Below, piece after piece: positions 1 through 5,658 of a stretch of DNA of 9,854 bases. Origin of the DNA: JBEDKD01 sp041172365 (GTDB taxonomy: Bacteria > Cyanobacteriota > Cyanobacteriia > Cyanobacteriales > Microcoleaceae); assembly GCA_041172365.1 (NCBI GenBank), contig JBEDKD010000014.1, positions 1 through 9,854 of the forward strand. Direction: 5' to 3'. The notes beneath the pieces were generated by a model, which saw only the letters and a program-made list of their open reading frames with translations, ran no database searches and had not been told where the DNA came from. The position numbers and the translations under genes were made by a program. Position 1 is the stretch's first letter, and every line of letters starts with the position of its first letter.

Positions 1-11
1 CTAAACAGACA

Positions 12-31
12 AAACCCGCCTCCGCGGGTTT
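12..31 (+). terminator. hairpin, possible terminator of a gene left of the window
   Basis: AAACCCGC (12-19) pairs perfectly with GCGGGTTT (24-31) around a CTCC loop. On the plus strand a short T-rich stretch follows, and on the minus strand TTTTGTCTGTTT follows. It could therefore terminate a plus-strand gene ending before base 1, or act on both strands. The gene it would serve is not in the window. Confidence 0.45.
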
Positions 32-41
32 AATTTCTTCA

Positions 42-117
42 GTAGGGGCGAATGGCATTCGCCCAATCAATCTCATCTTTGTTTGTGTAGGGGCGAATGG
101 CATTCGCCCAATCAATC
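42..117. repeat. two direct copies of a 31-bp palindromic repeat
   Basis: Positions 42-72 and 87-117 are identical over 31 bases and offset by 45 bp. Each contains the near-perfect palindrome GGGCGAATGGCATTCGCCC (46-64 and 91-109), with 9-bp arms around one unpaired base. After the second copy, 'CCAATCAATC'-like fragments recur up to about 130. This resembles the short hairpin-forming dispersed repeats common in cyanobacterial spacers. No function can be assigned from sequence. Confidence 0.85.
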
Positions 118-254
118 GCCCCATCAATCTCATAATAAAATATACAATTAATTTTGTGTTGGTACTTACCAATTCTAAAATTATGGTGGGGTAGGCTAAC
201 CCTGCCTTTAATCTGATTTTTGCGAGATGTCTATTGATATGTCAACTTCAGTAG

Positions 255-319
255 AAAAACCGGGTTTCTCTTGCCAAAATCTTAGATCAAACAAATTTTG
301 ATGGAGAAACCCGGTTTTT
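255..319. repeat. 65-bp inverted repeat with 16-bp perfect arms
   Basis: AAAAACCGGGTTTCTC (255-270) is the exact reverse complement of 304-319. Inside, CAAAAT (275-280) pairs with ATTTTG (295-300), so the element can fold into one long hairpin. It lies 46 bp past the aqpZ stop codon, so it could also stabilise or end the aqpZ transcript. The core GAAACCGGGT/ACCCGGTTTC recurs as an inverted pair at 4396-4461, which points to a dispersed family and not to a gene-specific terminator. Confidence 0.85.
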
Positions 320-365
320 GAGTCAATACCTTTCAGTTAACAAGTAGGCACAGCCGTCTCTTTGA

Positions 366-1121
366 TCACAGCCTCAATGATTCTGTAACTTCTGCTCGTT
401 TCGATTCTTCAAAGAAAGAAGAATAAAGATAACCCGCAGCAATAGCTCCCAAAATAGGCGCGAGCCAAAATAACCACAAGTCCGCCAGGGCCCAACCTTT
501 ACCACCAAAAATTGCTAAAATCAAAGCCGGTCCCGTGCTACGGGCAGGGTTAACTGATAGATTGGTAACAGGTATTCCCACTAAGTGAATCAGAGTTAAT
601 CCTAAACCGATCGCGATCGGTGCAAACCCTTGAGGAGCGCGTGGATCAGTGGAACCGTGAATGATAATTAAAAAGATAAAAGTCAGGACAAACTCGGCTC
701 CAAACGCGGCAAACATACTATATTTACCCGGAGAGTTATCCCCAAAACCATTGGAAGCAAAACCGCCAATATCAAATCCGGGTTTACCACTCGCGATCAA
801 ATAAAGAACAATGGAGGCCAAAATCGCACCCGTAACTTGCGCGATAATATAGGGTAAAAGTTCGCTTCCTGAAAAACGTTTCCCCATATAAAGGCCGAAG
901 GAAACCGCGGGATTAAAATGGCCCCCGGAAATATGACCAACAGCATAGGCCATTGTCATTACTGTTAAACCAAACGCGAGGGCTACTCCCACAAACCCGA
1001 TACCTAGAGTATTTTTGTCAGCATCGGGAAAATTCGCAGCTAAGACAGCACTTCCGCAGCCCCCAAAGACTAGCCAAAAAGTGCCAATAAACTCGGCTAA
1101 ATACCGTTTTATAGGTGTCAT
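366..1121 (-). CDS. aqpZ: aquaporin Z, MIP-family water channel
   Basis: This 251-residue inner-membrane protein is a tetrameric water channel of the MIP family. It has the six-helix, two-half-helix aquaporin layout, with NPA motifs at residues 70-72 (HFNPAVSFG) and 191-193 (VNPARSTGP). Long stretches match E. coli AqpZ as I remember it, including GTFWLVFGGCGSAVLAA near the N-terminus and GFAPIAIGLGLTLIHL before the second NPA. The aromatic/arginine filter aligns as Phe50, His179, Leu188 and Arg194. Leu188 replaces the Thr of E. coli AqpZ. The ATG at 1121 gives the normal N-terminus; no clear Shine-Dalgarno precedes it. A candidate promoter lies at 1154-1184. The sugar kinase gene lies 242 bp upstream on the same strand, too far apart for a tight operon. 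The family call is secure; glycerol or other solute passage cannot be judged here. Confidence 0.97.
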   Translation of the reverse strand: MTPIKRYLAEFIGTFWLVFGGCGSAVLAANFPDADKNTLGIGFVGVALAFGLTVMTMAYAVGHISGGHFNPAVSFGLYMGKRFSGSELLPYIIAQVTGAILASIVLYLIASGKPGFDIGGFASNGFGDNSPGKYSMFAAFGAEFVLTFIFLIIIHGSTDPRAPQGFAPIAIGLGLTLIHLVGIPVTNLSVNPARSTGPALILAIFGGKGWALADLWLFWLAPILGAIAAGYLYSSFFEESKRAEVTESLRL

Positions 1122-1153
1122 TTTCGTTATTACGATGTCTTAAATTATCCTGC

Positions 1154-1184
1154 ATTATAACCATCGTTATTAAAAATGTGGAAA
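1154..1184 (-). promoter_or_regulatory. candidate promoter for aqpZ
   Basis: On the minus strand a perfect TATAAT (1154-1159) sits 32 bp upstream of the aqpZ ATG. TTTCCA (1179-1184) lies 19 bp further upstream and matches the -35 consensus at four of six positions. The -10 is convincing and the -35 is weak. Confidence 0.4.
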
Positions 1185-1363
1185 CTTGTAATATCCCTTA
1201 ACAAATACGGGATGAGTCTTCTTGTCGGTGTTTCTATATCTGGAAAAACCGGGATAAATGATGAATGATGAGGAATGAAATAATGAACACAAAAAAACGA
1301 TTAGGGCCCGGAGGCAGAAGCCAGAAGATGTAATCAATGATGACAGGGCAAGGATTCCCTACC

Positions 1364-2362
1364 CTACTCTTGCCTTTTGTGTGTTCGCAAAAAAGCCTCG
1401 ACTTCATCGGCCCTCGGTAAAGACGCGATCGCGCCTAATTTAGTAGTCGTTAAGGCTCCCACCGCACAAGCATATTCCACAACCTGTTTAACTCGTTCAG
1501 GAGTTTGTAAACACTTCATCCCCTGTTGACATAACTGATGAATAAACCCCGCGACAAAAGCATCACCCGCGCCCGTTGTATCCACCACTTCTACCGCAAA
1601 CCCCGGAAATGTCCCCTCATGTTCGCACAGACAATAATTACAGCCATTTTCCCCATCTGTGACAAATACCCCTTCTACTGATCCCAGATGATACGAGATC
1701 GCGCCGGAGTCCGTTGTCCCAAATAACCATAGAGCTTCTTCCTTGGAGAGCTTGACAAAATCAACTTTTTTCGCTAAACCTAGTATAGGGGACTTGATAT
1801 CCTCTTCGTTAGCCCAAAATGGGTGTTCCCAAAACGGTTTTCGCCAGTTGATATCAAGCAGGACTTTTAAATTGTATTGCTCCGCCAAAAGGAGCGCCCG
1901 AGAGATCGCGTCTCGACTATGGGGATAAGCTAACCCTAGAGTCCCCAAGACTAGGAACTCCGACGGAATAAACAAAGATGTCGGGATTTGAAGCGCGTTT
2001 AAATAAGTATCGGCAAATTCCGTCGTCGCGTATTGTCCAAAACCCGCGAAGTCGCGGTCGCCCGTTTCCGAGCGTAAGACATAAACCTGTCTTGTGGGAG
2101 CGGTTTCGTGTCTTTGAACACCTTGAGTATTGACACCCTCACTCGGCAAAAAATTTAATAATTCATTGCCTTGAGTATCACAGCCGACAGTTCCGATAAA
2201 ACCCGCGGACGTGCCTAATTTCACCAAGCCACAGGCGACATTGGCAGGGGCACCACCCGGTAAAGGAGTCCAAGACTCAACTTCATCAAAACCGCGTCCT
2301 CTTTGATCAGCTAAACAGTCAAAGAGCACTTCACCGAGACAGAGAACATGAGGATCGCCCAT
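1364..2362 (-). CDS. PfkB-family carbohydrate kinase, probable fructokinase
   Basis: This cytoplasmic 332-residue kinase of the ribokinase/PfkB fold transfers the ATP gamma-phosphate to a sugar. The N-terminal signature is visible as GGAPANVACGLVKLG (36-50) with the GEVLFD start of the Rossmann-like core (10-15). The C-terminal signature DTTGAGDAFVAGF (261-273) carries the anion hole and the presumed catalytic base Asp267. The segment RQVYVLRSETGDRDFAGF (91-108), with its Arg-rich, GDR-containing lid, is typical of fructokinases, so fructose to fructose-6-phosphate is the likeliest reaction; ribose or another ketose cannot be excluded. Length is normal for the family. The ATG at 2362 is supported by GGGAG (2369-2373) with 6-bp spacing. 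HIP1 occurs near its 3' end (1425-1432). It is divergent from the 52-aa membrane ORF and sigma factor gene, with its own candidate promoter. Confidence 0.9.
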   Translation of the reverse strand: MGDPHVLCLGEVLFDCLADQRGRGFDEVESWTPLPGGAPANVACGLVKLGTSAGFIGTVGCDTQGNELLNFLPSEGVNTQGVQRHETAPTRQVYVLRSETGDRDFAGFGQYATTEFADTYLNALQIPTSLFIPSEFLVLGTLGLAYPHSRDAISRALLLAEQYNLKVLLDINWRKPFWEHPFWANEEDIKSPILGLAKKVDFVKLSKEEALWLFGTTDSGAISYHLGSVEGVFVTDGENGCNYCLCEHEGTFPGFAVEVVDTTGAGDAFVAGFIHQLCQQGMKCLQTPERVKQVVEYACAVGALTTTKLGAIASLPRADEVEAFLRTHKRQE

Positions 2363-2368
2363 AACAGA

Positions 2369-2373
2369 CTCCC
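2369..2373 (-). promoter_or_regulatory. ribosome binding site of the sugar kinase
   Basis: GGGAG on the minus strand lies 6 bp before the ATG at 2362. This is one of the few clear Shine-Dalgarno sites in the window and it settles the start. Confidence 0.75.
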
Positions 2374-2392
2374 ATCAGAGGGGGTTTTGTCA

Positions 2393-2421
2393 AATGTATC
2401 AAATTATTAAGCAAGTGGAAA
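2393..2421 (-). promoter_or_regulatory. candidate promoter for the sugar kinase
   Basis: On the minus strand TTTCCA (2416-2421) and TACATT (2393-2398) are 17 bp apart. Each matches consensus at four of six positions. The -35 hexamer is the same as the one proposed for aqpZ. This is weak evidence taken alone. Confidence 0.3.
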
Positions 2422-2454
2422 AATAATCTGTAAAAATTCCAAAAGTTGTGTTAT

Positions 2455-2460
2455 TATAAT
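2455..2460 (+). promoter_or_regulatory. possible plus-strand -10 box
   Basis: A perfect TATAAT occurs in a TTATTATAATAG context, with no convincing -35. It would start a transcript near 2467 that reads into the unassigned stretch and the 52-aa ORF. It may be a chance occurrence in AT-rich DNA. Confidence 0.3.
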
Positions 2461-2871
2461 AGATAAGGATTTAAACAATTCCATACATTAAGTACAGCAG
2501 GACTCCTCGGCAGCTTGAGAGTACCTGGAGTAACTTGGTGGTAATAGCCTTGATAAACTCGTCAGAAAGTCAACCTTACTGTAGGGGTGTCAACTTACCA
2601 AAGTTCGTCACTTGTTATGGGGGGGGATCGCGGGTTAGGAATGCACTATTGTTAGTTACCGTTTTTTGGTAATGCACAGAGTGTATCTGTTGAGTGTGTC
2701 AAGTCACCATTAAGTTAATAACAGAGATGAACAGGGAAGGCGGTATCGTCATTCTCAGGGAGTTTTATGGCAAAGCAGCCTTCGCAGACAAGGCTTGGTT
2801 TGCTGTGCTGATGTAATGTAGTCGGTGTTGCAGTTGTCCTGTCCGTTCCCCCTAACCACTGGCCGTGACTT
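2461..2871 (+). other. unassigned stretch, possible structured leader or ncRNA
   Basis: No gene longer than about 15 codons is supported here. Local pairing suggests a structured RNA: ACTCC (2502-2506) can pair with GGAGT (2527-2531), and GCAAA plus AGCCTT (2770-2782) pair with AAGGCT plus TTTGC (2790-2803). TTACC/GGTAA forms a small hairpin around 2658-2674. A run of eight G lies at 2619-2626. It does not show the hallmarks I know for tmRNA, RNase P RNA, SRP RNA or tRNA. It may be the 5' leader of the 52-aa ORF, an independent RNA, or plain spacer. Confidence 0.3.
2767..2811 (+). CDS. possible 14-aa leader peptide
   Basis: ATG at 2767 is preceded by AGGGAG (2757-2762) with 4-bp spacing and opens a 14-codon frame, MAKQPSQTRLGLLC, that ends in TGA. 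A hairpin (2770-2803) lies inside the frame, and the 52-aa membrane ORF starts 60 bp downstream. The arrangement recalls translated leaders, but a 14-codon ORF with a good ribosome site can arise by chance. I recognise no homologue. Confidence 0.2.
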   Translation: MAKQPSQTRLGLLC

Positions 2872-3030
2872 ATGATTTACCATGATATTCCTGTGATTAT
2901 CCCGATCCTTGCAACGGGTTATGTGTTAACGATTTATCTGTTATTAATTTTAGCTGAACGCACTACCAAGATATCTCGTATGGGGTCCTGGCCTTTGCCC
3001 CCAGACTCCCATAGTAGTAGCGTTCATTAA
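2872..3030 (+). CDS. small single-pass membrane protein, function unknown
   Basis: This 52-residue ORF begins MIYHDIPVII and is dominated by one hydrophobic segment at about residues 7-28. A short basic stretch follows (ERTTKISR, 29-36), then a polar, Pro/Ser/His-rich tail ending SVH. The basic residues after the helix suggest that the C-terminus faces the cytoplasm. An in-frame TGA just upstream (2865-2867) fixes the ORF to ATG 2872, unless it starts at the internal GTG. There is no clear Shine-Dalgarno. The strongest support is the coherent transmembrane translation followed 34 bp later by a good terminator hairpin. It does not match the small photosystem, cytochrome b6f or NDH-1 subunits I can recall. 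It could be a small regulator or complex subunit, or a chance hydrophobic ORF. Confidence 0.5.
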   Translation: MIYHDIPVIIPILATGYVLTIYLLLILAERTTKISRMGSWPLPPDSHSSSVH

Positions 3031-3064
3031 TCATAATTGCTGAAAAAATCAATTCCGTATCGTC

Positions 3065-3102
3065 TACTCTCGGTAGTTTTGAGACTACCGAGGGTAATTT
3101 TG
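3065..3102 (+). terminator. hairpin terminator after the 52-aa ORF
   Basis: Bases 3065-3077 pair with 3084-3096 through 13 pairs with one G-U wobble, around a six-base TTTGAG loop. The inner nine pairs, CTCGGTAGT/ACTACCGAG, are perfect. ATTTTG follows on the plus strand. It would end any transcript coming from 2461-3030 and separate it from the sigma factor gene. The minus strand lacks a comparable T-run, so it acts most likely on plus-strand transcripts. Confidence 0.7.
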
Positions 3103-3151
3103 CTGTCTATATGTCAAAAACTATGTGAGAATAACTGTATCTATTGTCGCG

Positions 3152-3209
3152 ATTGACCAGAGCTGGGTCATTGACAAAACAGTTAAAGACGGATCTAGTC
3201 AAGTATAAT
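3152..3209 (+). promoter_or_regulatory. promoter region of the sigma factor gene
   Basis: A perfect TATAAT (3204-3209) lies 40 bp before the start codon. Perfect TTGACA (3171-3176) is 27 bp upstream of it, too far to pair with it, but pairs at 17 bp with TCTAGT (3194-3199, four of six). ATTGAC occurs twice, at 3152-3157 and 3170-3175, and TGACC/GGTCA (3154-3158, 3166-3170) forms an imperfect dyad between them. AGAGCTGG is also repeated (3159-3166 and 3209-3216). This pattern suits a regulated promoter with one or two starts. I see no GTA-N8-TAC NtcA site at the proper place. Confidence 0.45.
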
Positions 3210-3234
3210 AGAGCTGGCCAAGCACTCTGAATCT

Positions 3235-3247
3235 AAGGGAATAGGGG
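3235..3247 (+). promoter_or_regulatory. ribosome binding site(s) before the sigma factor
   Basis: AAGGGA (3235-3240) is 9 bp before the ATG at 3250. AGGGG (3243-3247) is only 2 bp before it, but 11 bp before the in-frame ATG at 3259 (Met4). Translation could begin at either Met. The first is kept because AAGGGA is well placed for it. Confidence 0.5.
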
Positions 3248-3249
3248 CA

Positions 3250-4347
3250 ATGACCGATATGCAAAAAGAGATAGCAACATCTGATCTCCCCTTGTTTGTA
3301 GTGGCCGATGAATCATCCTTCCTAGAAATACCCGAATACGAGGAGGATGAAGCCACTGTGGCGGCAAAACGACAGAAATCAGATTATTACACATTTGTCG
3401 CGGATGATGCCCTTTCGTCCTTATTTAAGGAAATGGCGCGTTATCCCTTATTAACAGCATCGGAAGAATTAGAATTATCACGTCAAGTCCAACAATTAAT
3501 TATCCTTGAAGAGTTACAACAGAAATTAGAACTCGAACTAGGAAGAAAACCAACAAATAAGGAATGGGCGACGGCAGCAGAATTAACCGATGTGCAGTTA
3601 CAAGCACGTCTTTATCACGGGCGATCGGCTAAACGTAAAATGATTAGTTCTAATTTACGCTTAGTCGTTTCGATCGCGAAGCGTTATCTTAATCGAGGAG
3701 TACCATTTTTAGATTTAATTCAAGAAGGCGCTTTAGGATTAAATCGCGCCGCGGAAAAATTTGACCCCGAAAAAGGTTATAAATTTTCAACCTACGCGTA
3801 TTGGTGGATTCGTCAAGGCATTACACGGACCTTAGCGAATCAAGGTCGAATGATTCGTTTACCCATTCATATTGTCGAACAATTAACCAAGTTAAAAAGA
3901 GCCTATCGAGACTTAAGAAAAACCTTGCATCGCAACCCCACGGAAGCGGAAATTGCCGAATCGTTACAAATCAGTTCCGAACAAGTTCATTATTTACTGC
4001 AAGTCCGTCGCAAGTCTTTATCTTTAAATCATCGCATAGGAACCGATGAATCTTCAGAATTAATGGATTTAATTGAGGATAACGATACTCAATCCCCAGA
4101 ATCTTTGATGAGTGAAAATATGATGCGTCAAGACATTTTAGATGTCTTGAATAATATTTTAACCGATCGAGAAAAGGATGTTTTAGCCTTGCGTTATGGT
4201 TTATTGACGGGTGAACCTTATACCTTAGAAGAGGTGAGTGCGATTTTTAATGTTTCCCGTGAAAGGGTCCGTCAAATTCAAAATAAAGCGATGCGAAAAC
4301 TGAGGCGGCCTCAAGTCGCGGAACGCTTAAAAGGATGGCTCAGATAG
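3250..4347 (+). CDS. group 2 RNA polymerase sigma-70 factor
   Basis: This 365-residue sigma factor directs RNA polymerase core to promoters. Residues 1-50 are acidic and not conserved, without a full primary-sigma region 1.1. Region 1.2 lies at about 53-85 (SSLFKEMARYPLLTASEELEL). Region 2 spans about 129-199, including NLRLVVSIAKRYLNRG, the core-binding DLIQEGALGL and the -10 recognising, melting segment YKFSTYAYWWIRQGITR (177-193). Region 3 is about 200-280. Region 4 is about 300-355 with the -35 helix-turn-helix YTLEEVSAIFNVSRERVRQI (324-343), ending KLRRP. These features and the length fit the non-essential cyanobacterial group 2 factors (SigB-SigE type), which act in stress, carbon/nitrogen and dark responses. 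Length is closest to SigE, but I cannot assign the subgroup with confidence. It follows the 52-aa ORF's terminator and has its own promoter region. Confidence 0.95.
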   Translation: MTDMQKEIATSDLPLFVVADESSFLEIPEYEEDEATVAAKRQKSDYYTFVADDALSSLFKEMARYPLLTASEELELSRQVQQLIILEELQQKLELELGRKPTNKEWATAAELTDVQLQARLYHGRSAKRKMISSNLRLVVSIAKRYLNRGVPFLDLIQEGALGLNRAAEKFDPEKGYKFSTYAYWWIRQGITRTLANQGRMIRLPIHIVEQLTKLKRAYRDLRKTLHRNPTEAEIAESLQISSEQVHYLLQVRRKSLSLNHRIGTDESSELMDLIEDNDTQSPESLMSENMMRQDILDVLNNILTDREKDVLALRYGLLTGEPYTLEEVSAIFNVSRERVRQIQNKAMRKLRRPQVAERLKGWLR

Positions 4348-4395
4348 CCTTTTAATTTTGAATTGTCTATTTAGCTTTTCAGGAAAAAATATGAA

Positions 4396-4461
4396 GAAAC
4401 CGGGTTAGAGCCATCGCGCCTTGAGACAGATGAATTTCTCGCTCAAAATCTACCCGGTTTC
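4396..4461. repeat. 66-bp inverted repeat, GAAACCGGGT family
   Basis: GAAACCGGGT (4396-4405) is the exact reverse complement of 4452-4461. Inside, TTGAG (4421-4425) can pair with CTCAA (4441-4445). It lies 48 bp after the sigma factor stop codon. It shares its arm core and overall size with the element at 255-319 but not the middle, as expected of a dispersed palindromic repeat or degenerate miniature element. It may also serve as a transcription end for the sigma factor, although no T-run follows. Confidence 0.75.
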
Positions 4462-4502
4462 CGCGTAAGTCCTATTTAAAATAGAGCCATTGCTGTTATT
4501 CT

Positions 4503-4514
4503 TAACAATTGTTA
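4503..4514. promoter_or_regulatory. 12-bp perfect palindrome, possible operator
   Basis: TAACAATTGTTA is a perfect palindrome 19 bp upstream of the ATG of the acetyltransferase gene. The position suits a repressor site or a small 5'-UTR structure. It is AT-rich and short, so chance is possible. No regulator gene is adjacent except the sigma factor. Confidence 0.3.
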
Positions 4515-4533
4515 CTGTTTGGGTTAATAAATT

Positions 4534-5052
4534 ATGTCAGATCGTGCTACCCACGGCTCCGAGGGCCATCGGGTGATTTTACGTCCAGCCAGAAAAACCG
4601 ATGTCGCGGAGATTTTCAATTTAATTAAAGCCTTGGCAGAGTATGAAAAGTTATCAGATATGGTAACGGGAAATATTGAGAATTTAACAAATCATTTGTT
4701 TGGGGAACGTCCCTTAATAGATGTGATTGTTGCAGAATTAGAAGGTAAATTAGTAGGATATACTTTATTTTTTTACAATTATTCTACATTTTTAACGAAA
4801 CCGGGTATTTATATTGAAGATTTGTTTGTCTTGCCAGAATATCGGGGACAAGGCATTGGGAAATCCCTCGTTAATGCTGTGGCTAAATTGGCTATAGAAA
4901 AGGGTTGTGGACGGGTAGAATGGTCCGTATTGGATTGGAATGCACCCGCGATCGTCTTCTATGAAAATATTGGTGCTGATATTCTTCCTGATTGGCGTAT
5001 TTGTCGGTTAACGGGGGATAATTTATTACATTTTGCAGGTATTGTTAATTAG
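4534..5052 (+). CDS. GNAT N-acetyltransferase, SSAT/thialysine-acetyltransferase-like
   Basis: This 172-residue cytoplasmic enzyme of the GNAT fold transfers acetyl from acetyl-CoA to an amine. The acetyl-CoA pyrophosphate loop RGQGIG is at 104-109 in LFVLPEYRGQGIGKSL. YIEDLFV (93-99) resembles YLEDFFV of spermidine/spermine acetyltransferase, so Glu95 aligns with its catalytic base. Tyr143 in NAPAIVFYENIGA aligns with its general acid. AEYEKL (35-40) and FGERP (56-60) also fit that subfamily. Polyamines, thialysine-like amino acids or another small diamine are likely substrates, but the substrate is unproven. Length is normal. ATG 4534 has no clear Shine-Dalgarno. GTG at 4573 (residue 14, just before the conserved VILRPA) has GAGGG 7 bp upstream and is a real alternative start. 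It is codirectional with the sigma factor, 186 bp downstream. Confidence 0.9.
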   Translation: MSDRATHGSEGHRVILRPARKTDVAEIFNLIKALAEYEKLSDMVTGNIENLTNHLFGERPLIDVIVAELEGKLVGYTLFFYNYSTFLTKPGIYIEDLFVLPEYRGQGIGKSLVNAVAKLAIEKGCGRVEWSVLDWNAPAIVFYENIGADILPDWRICRLTGDNLLHFAGIVN

Positions 5053-5188
5053 GCTGATCTTTTTTTGAACCACAAAGGCCGATTAGGGCACAGAGAGAGA
5101 GAAAAGAGTGTTTATCGGGTGGGTTAGGTGATGACTATTGGGGGAGCAAATCGAAACGCGATCGTAATGATGTAGGGAAATAAAATAA

Positions 5189-5304
5189 ACCACAAAGACA
5201 CAAAGACACAAAGACACAAAGACACAAAGACACAAAGGGGTAAATTTCTCTGATTTGAAGAGACTCTCTATTTTCTTTCCTTAGTGCCTTAGTGTCTTAG
5301 TGGT
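5189..5304. repeat. imperfect inverted repeat containing an 8-bp microsatellite
   Basis: Positions 5189-5214 match the reverse complement of 5279-5304 at about 22 of 26 bases. The left arm has become a tandem array of CACAAAGA: five perfect units from 5191 to 5230 plus a seven-base partial to 5237. The right arm keeps the degenerate form CTTAGTG repeated three times. The array therefore looks like local expansion of one arm of a palindromic dispersed repeat. Confidence 0.8.
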
Positions 5305-5430
5305 AAAATAAAGGCTCACCTGATCTAGCAATTCTCATACTTGTGAAGTCAGACTTTTCTCATTTTTCTTAACTCTTAATAGGTAATTTTTAATAGGGAA
5401 TAAATCAGACCTCATCTTTAGTCGAAACGC

Positions 5431-5562
5431 TATATAGCAAACCTATTTCAATTGTAATAGGTTTGTAGGGGCAATCCCCCCGTGGTTGCCCCAATTGATG
5501 ATGGGTAGGCACGAGAGCATTACCCCTACAAATCTTTATGAATGATTTAGACTTGCTATATA
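5431..5562. repeat. 132-bp nested palindrome (cloverleaf-like)
   Basis: Four perfect pairings occur. The outer arms TATATAGCAA (5431-5440) pair with 5553-5562. AAACCTATT (5439-5447) pairs with AATAGGTTT (5456-5464). TTTGTAGGGG (5462-5471) pairs with CCCCTACAAA (5523-5532). GGGGCAA (5468-5474) pairs with TTGCCCC (5486-5492). Some pairings overlap by two to four bases and so compete at the edges. The compact symmetry with matching ends is typical of a miniature inverted-repeat element or a structured RNA. No ORF is present. Confidence 0.75.
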
Positions 5563-5641
5563 TAAATTAGAATCAATTACGAAGGAATGGAAATTAAATA
5601 ACTTGAGCATTGGCTTTGTCGGGGAACCCGTGAGAGCGAAA

Positions 5642-5658
5642 GCAGGCAAGATGCCTGC
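5642..5658. repeat. REP-like hairpin GCAGGCA-AGA-TGCCTGC
   Basis: Seven perfect pairs surround a three-base loop. A smaller hairpin, CGGG-GAA-CCCG, lies at 5620-5630. Both are G/C-rich islands in AT-rich DNA and look like dispersed hairpin repeats. There is no T-run, so they are not typical terminators. Confidence 0.65.

Larger units (their letters stand above)
1..365. other. repeat-bearing spacer without a gene
   Basis: I see no supported gene here. The stretch holds a terminator-like hairpin at its left edge, two copies of a 31-bp palindromic repeat, and a long inverted repeat near the 3' end of aqpZ, each listed separately. The part from 118 to 250 is AT-rich and shows no further structure that I trust. 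No ORF of useful length with a ribosome binding site is visible on either strand. Confidence 0.7.

Noticed and set aside
606..621. 16-bp perfect palindrome ACCGATCGCGATCGGT inside aqpZ as an operator
   Set aside because: It is a HIP1-like CGATCG cluster within coding sequence, a genome-wide cyanobacterial word bias, and not a specific regulatory site.
1743..1928. 61-codon plus-strand ORF
   Set aside because: It lies wholly antisense inside the sugar kinase gene, whose motifs and start site are clear. No independent ribosome site or family resemblance.
366..2362. aqpZ and the sugar kinase as one operon
   Set aside because: The 242-bp gap, the separate -10 candidate before aqpZ and the lack of a functional link argue against a tight operon, although read-through cannot be excluded.
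2461..2871. Possible tmRNA, RNase P RNA, SRP RNA or tRNA
   Set aside because: None of the conserved ends or cores I know for these RNAs (for example a T-loop GGTTCGAATCC motif) is present. Only local hairpins support an RNA, so no class is assigned.
3801..4049. 82-codon plus-strand ORF
   Set aside because: Alternative frame inside the sigma factor gene across conserved regions 2.4 to 3; Ser/His-rich nonsense composition.
5188..5304. Possible CRISPR array from the regularly repeated CACAAAGA units
   Set aside because: The units are contiguous 8-mers with no spacers, and there are no cas genes. It is a microsatellite.
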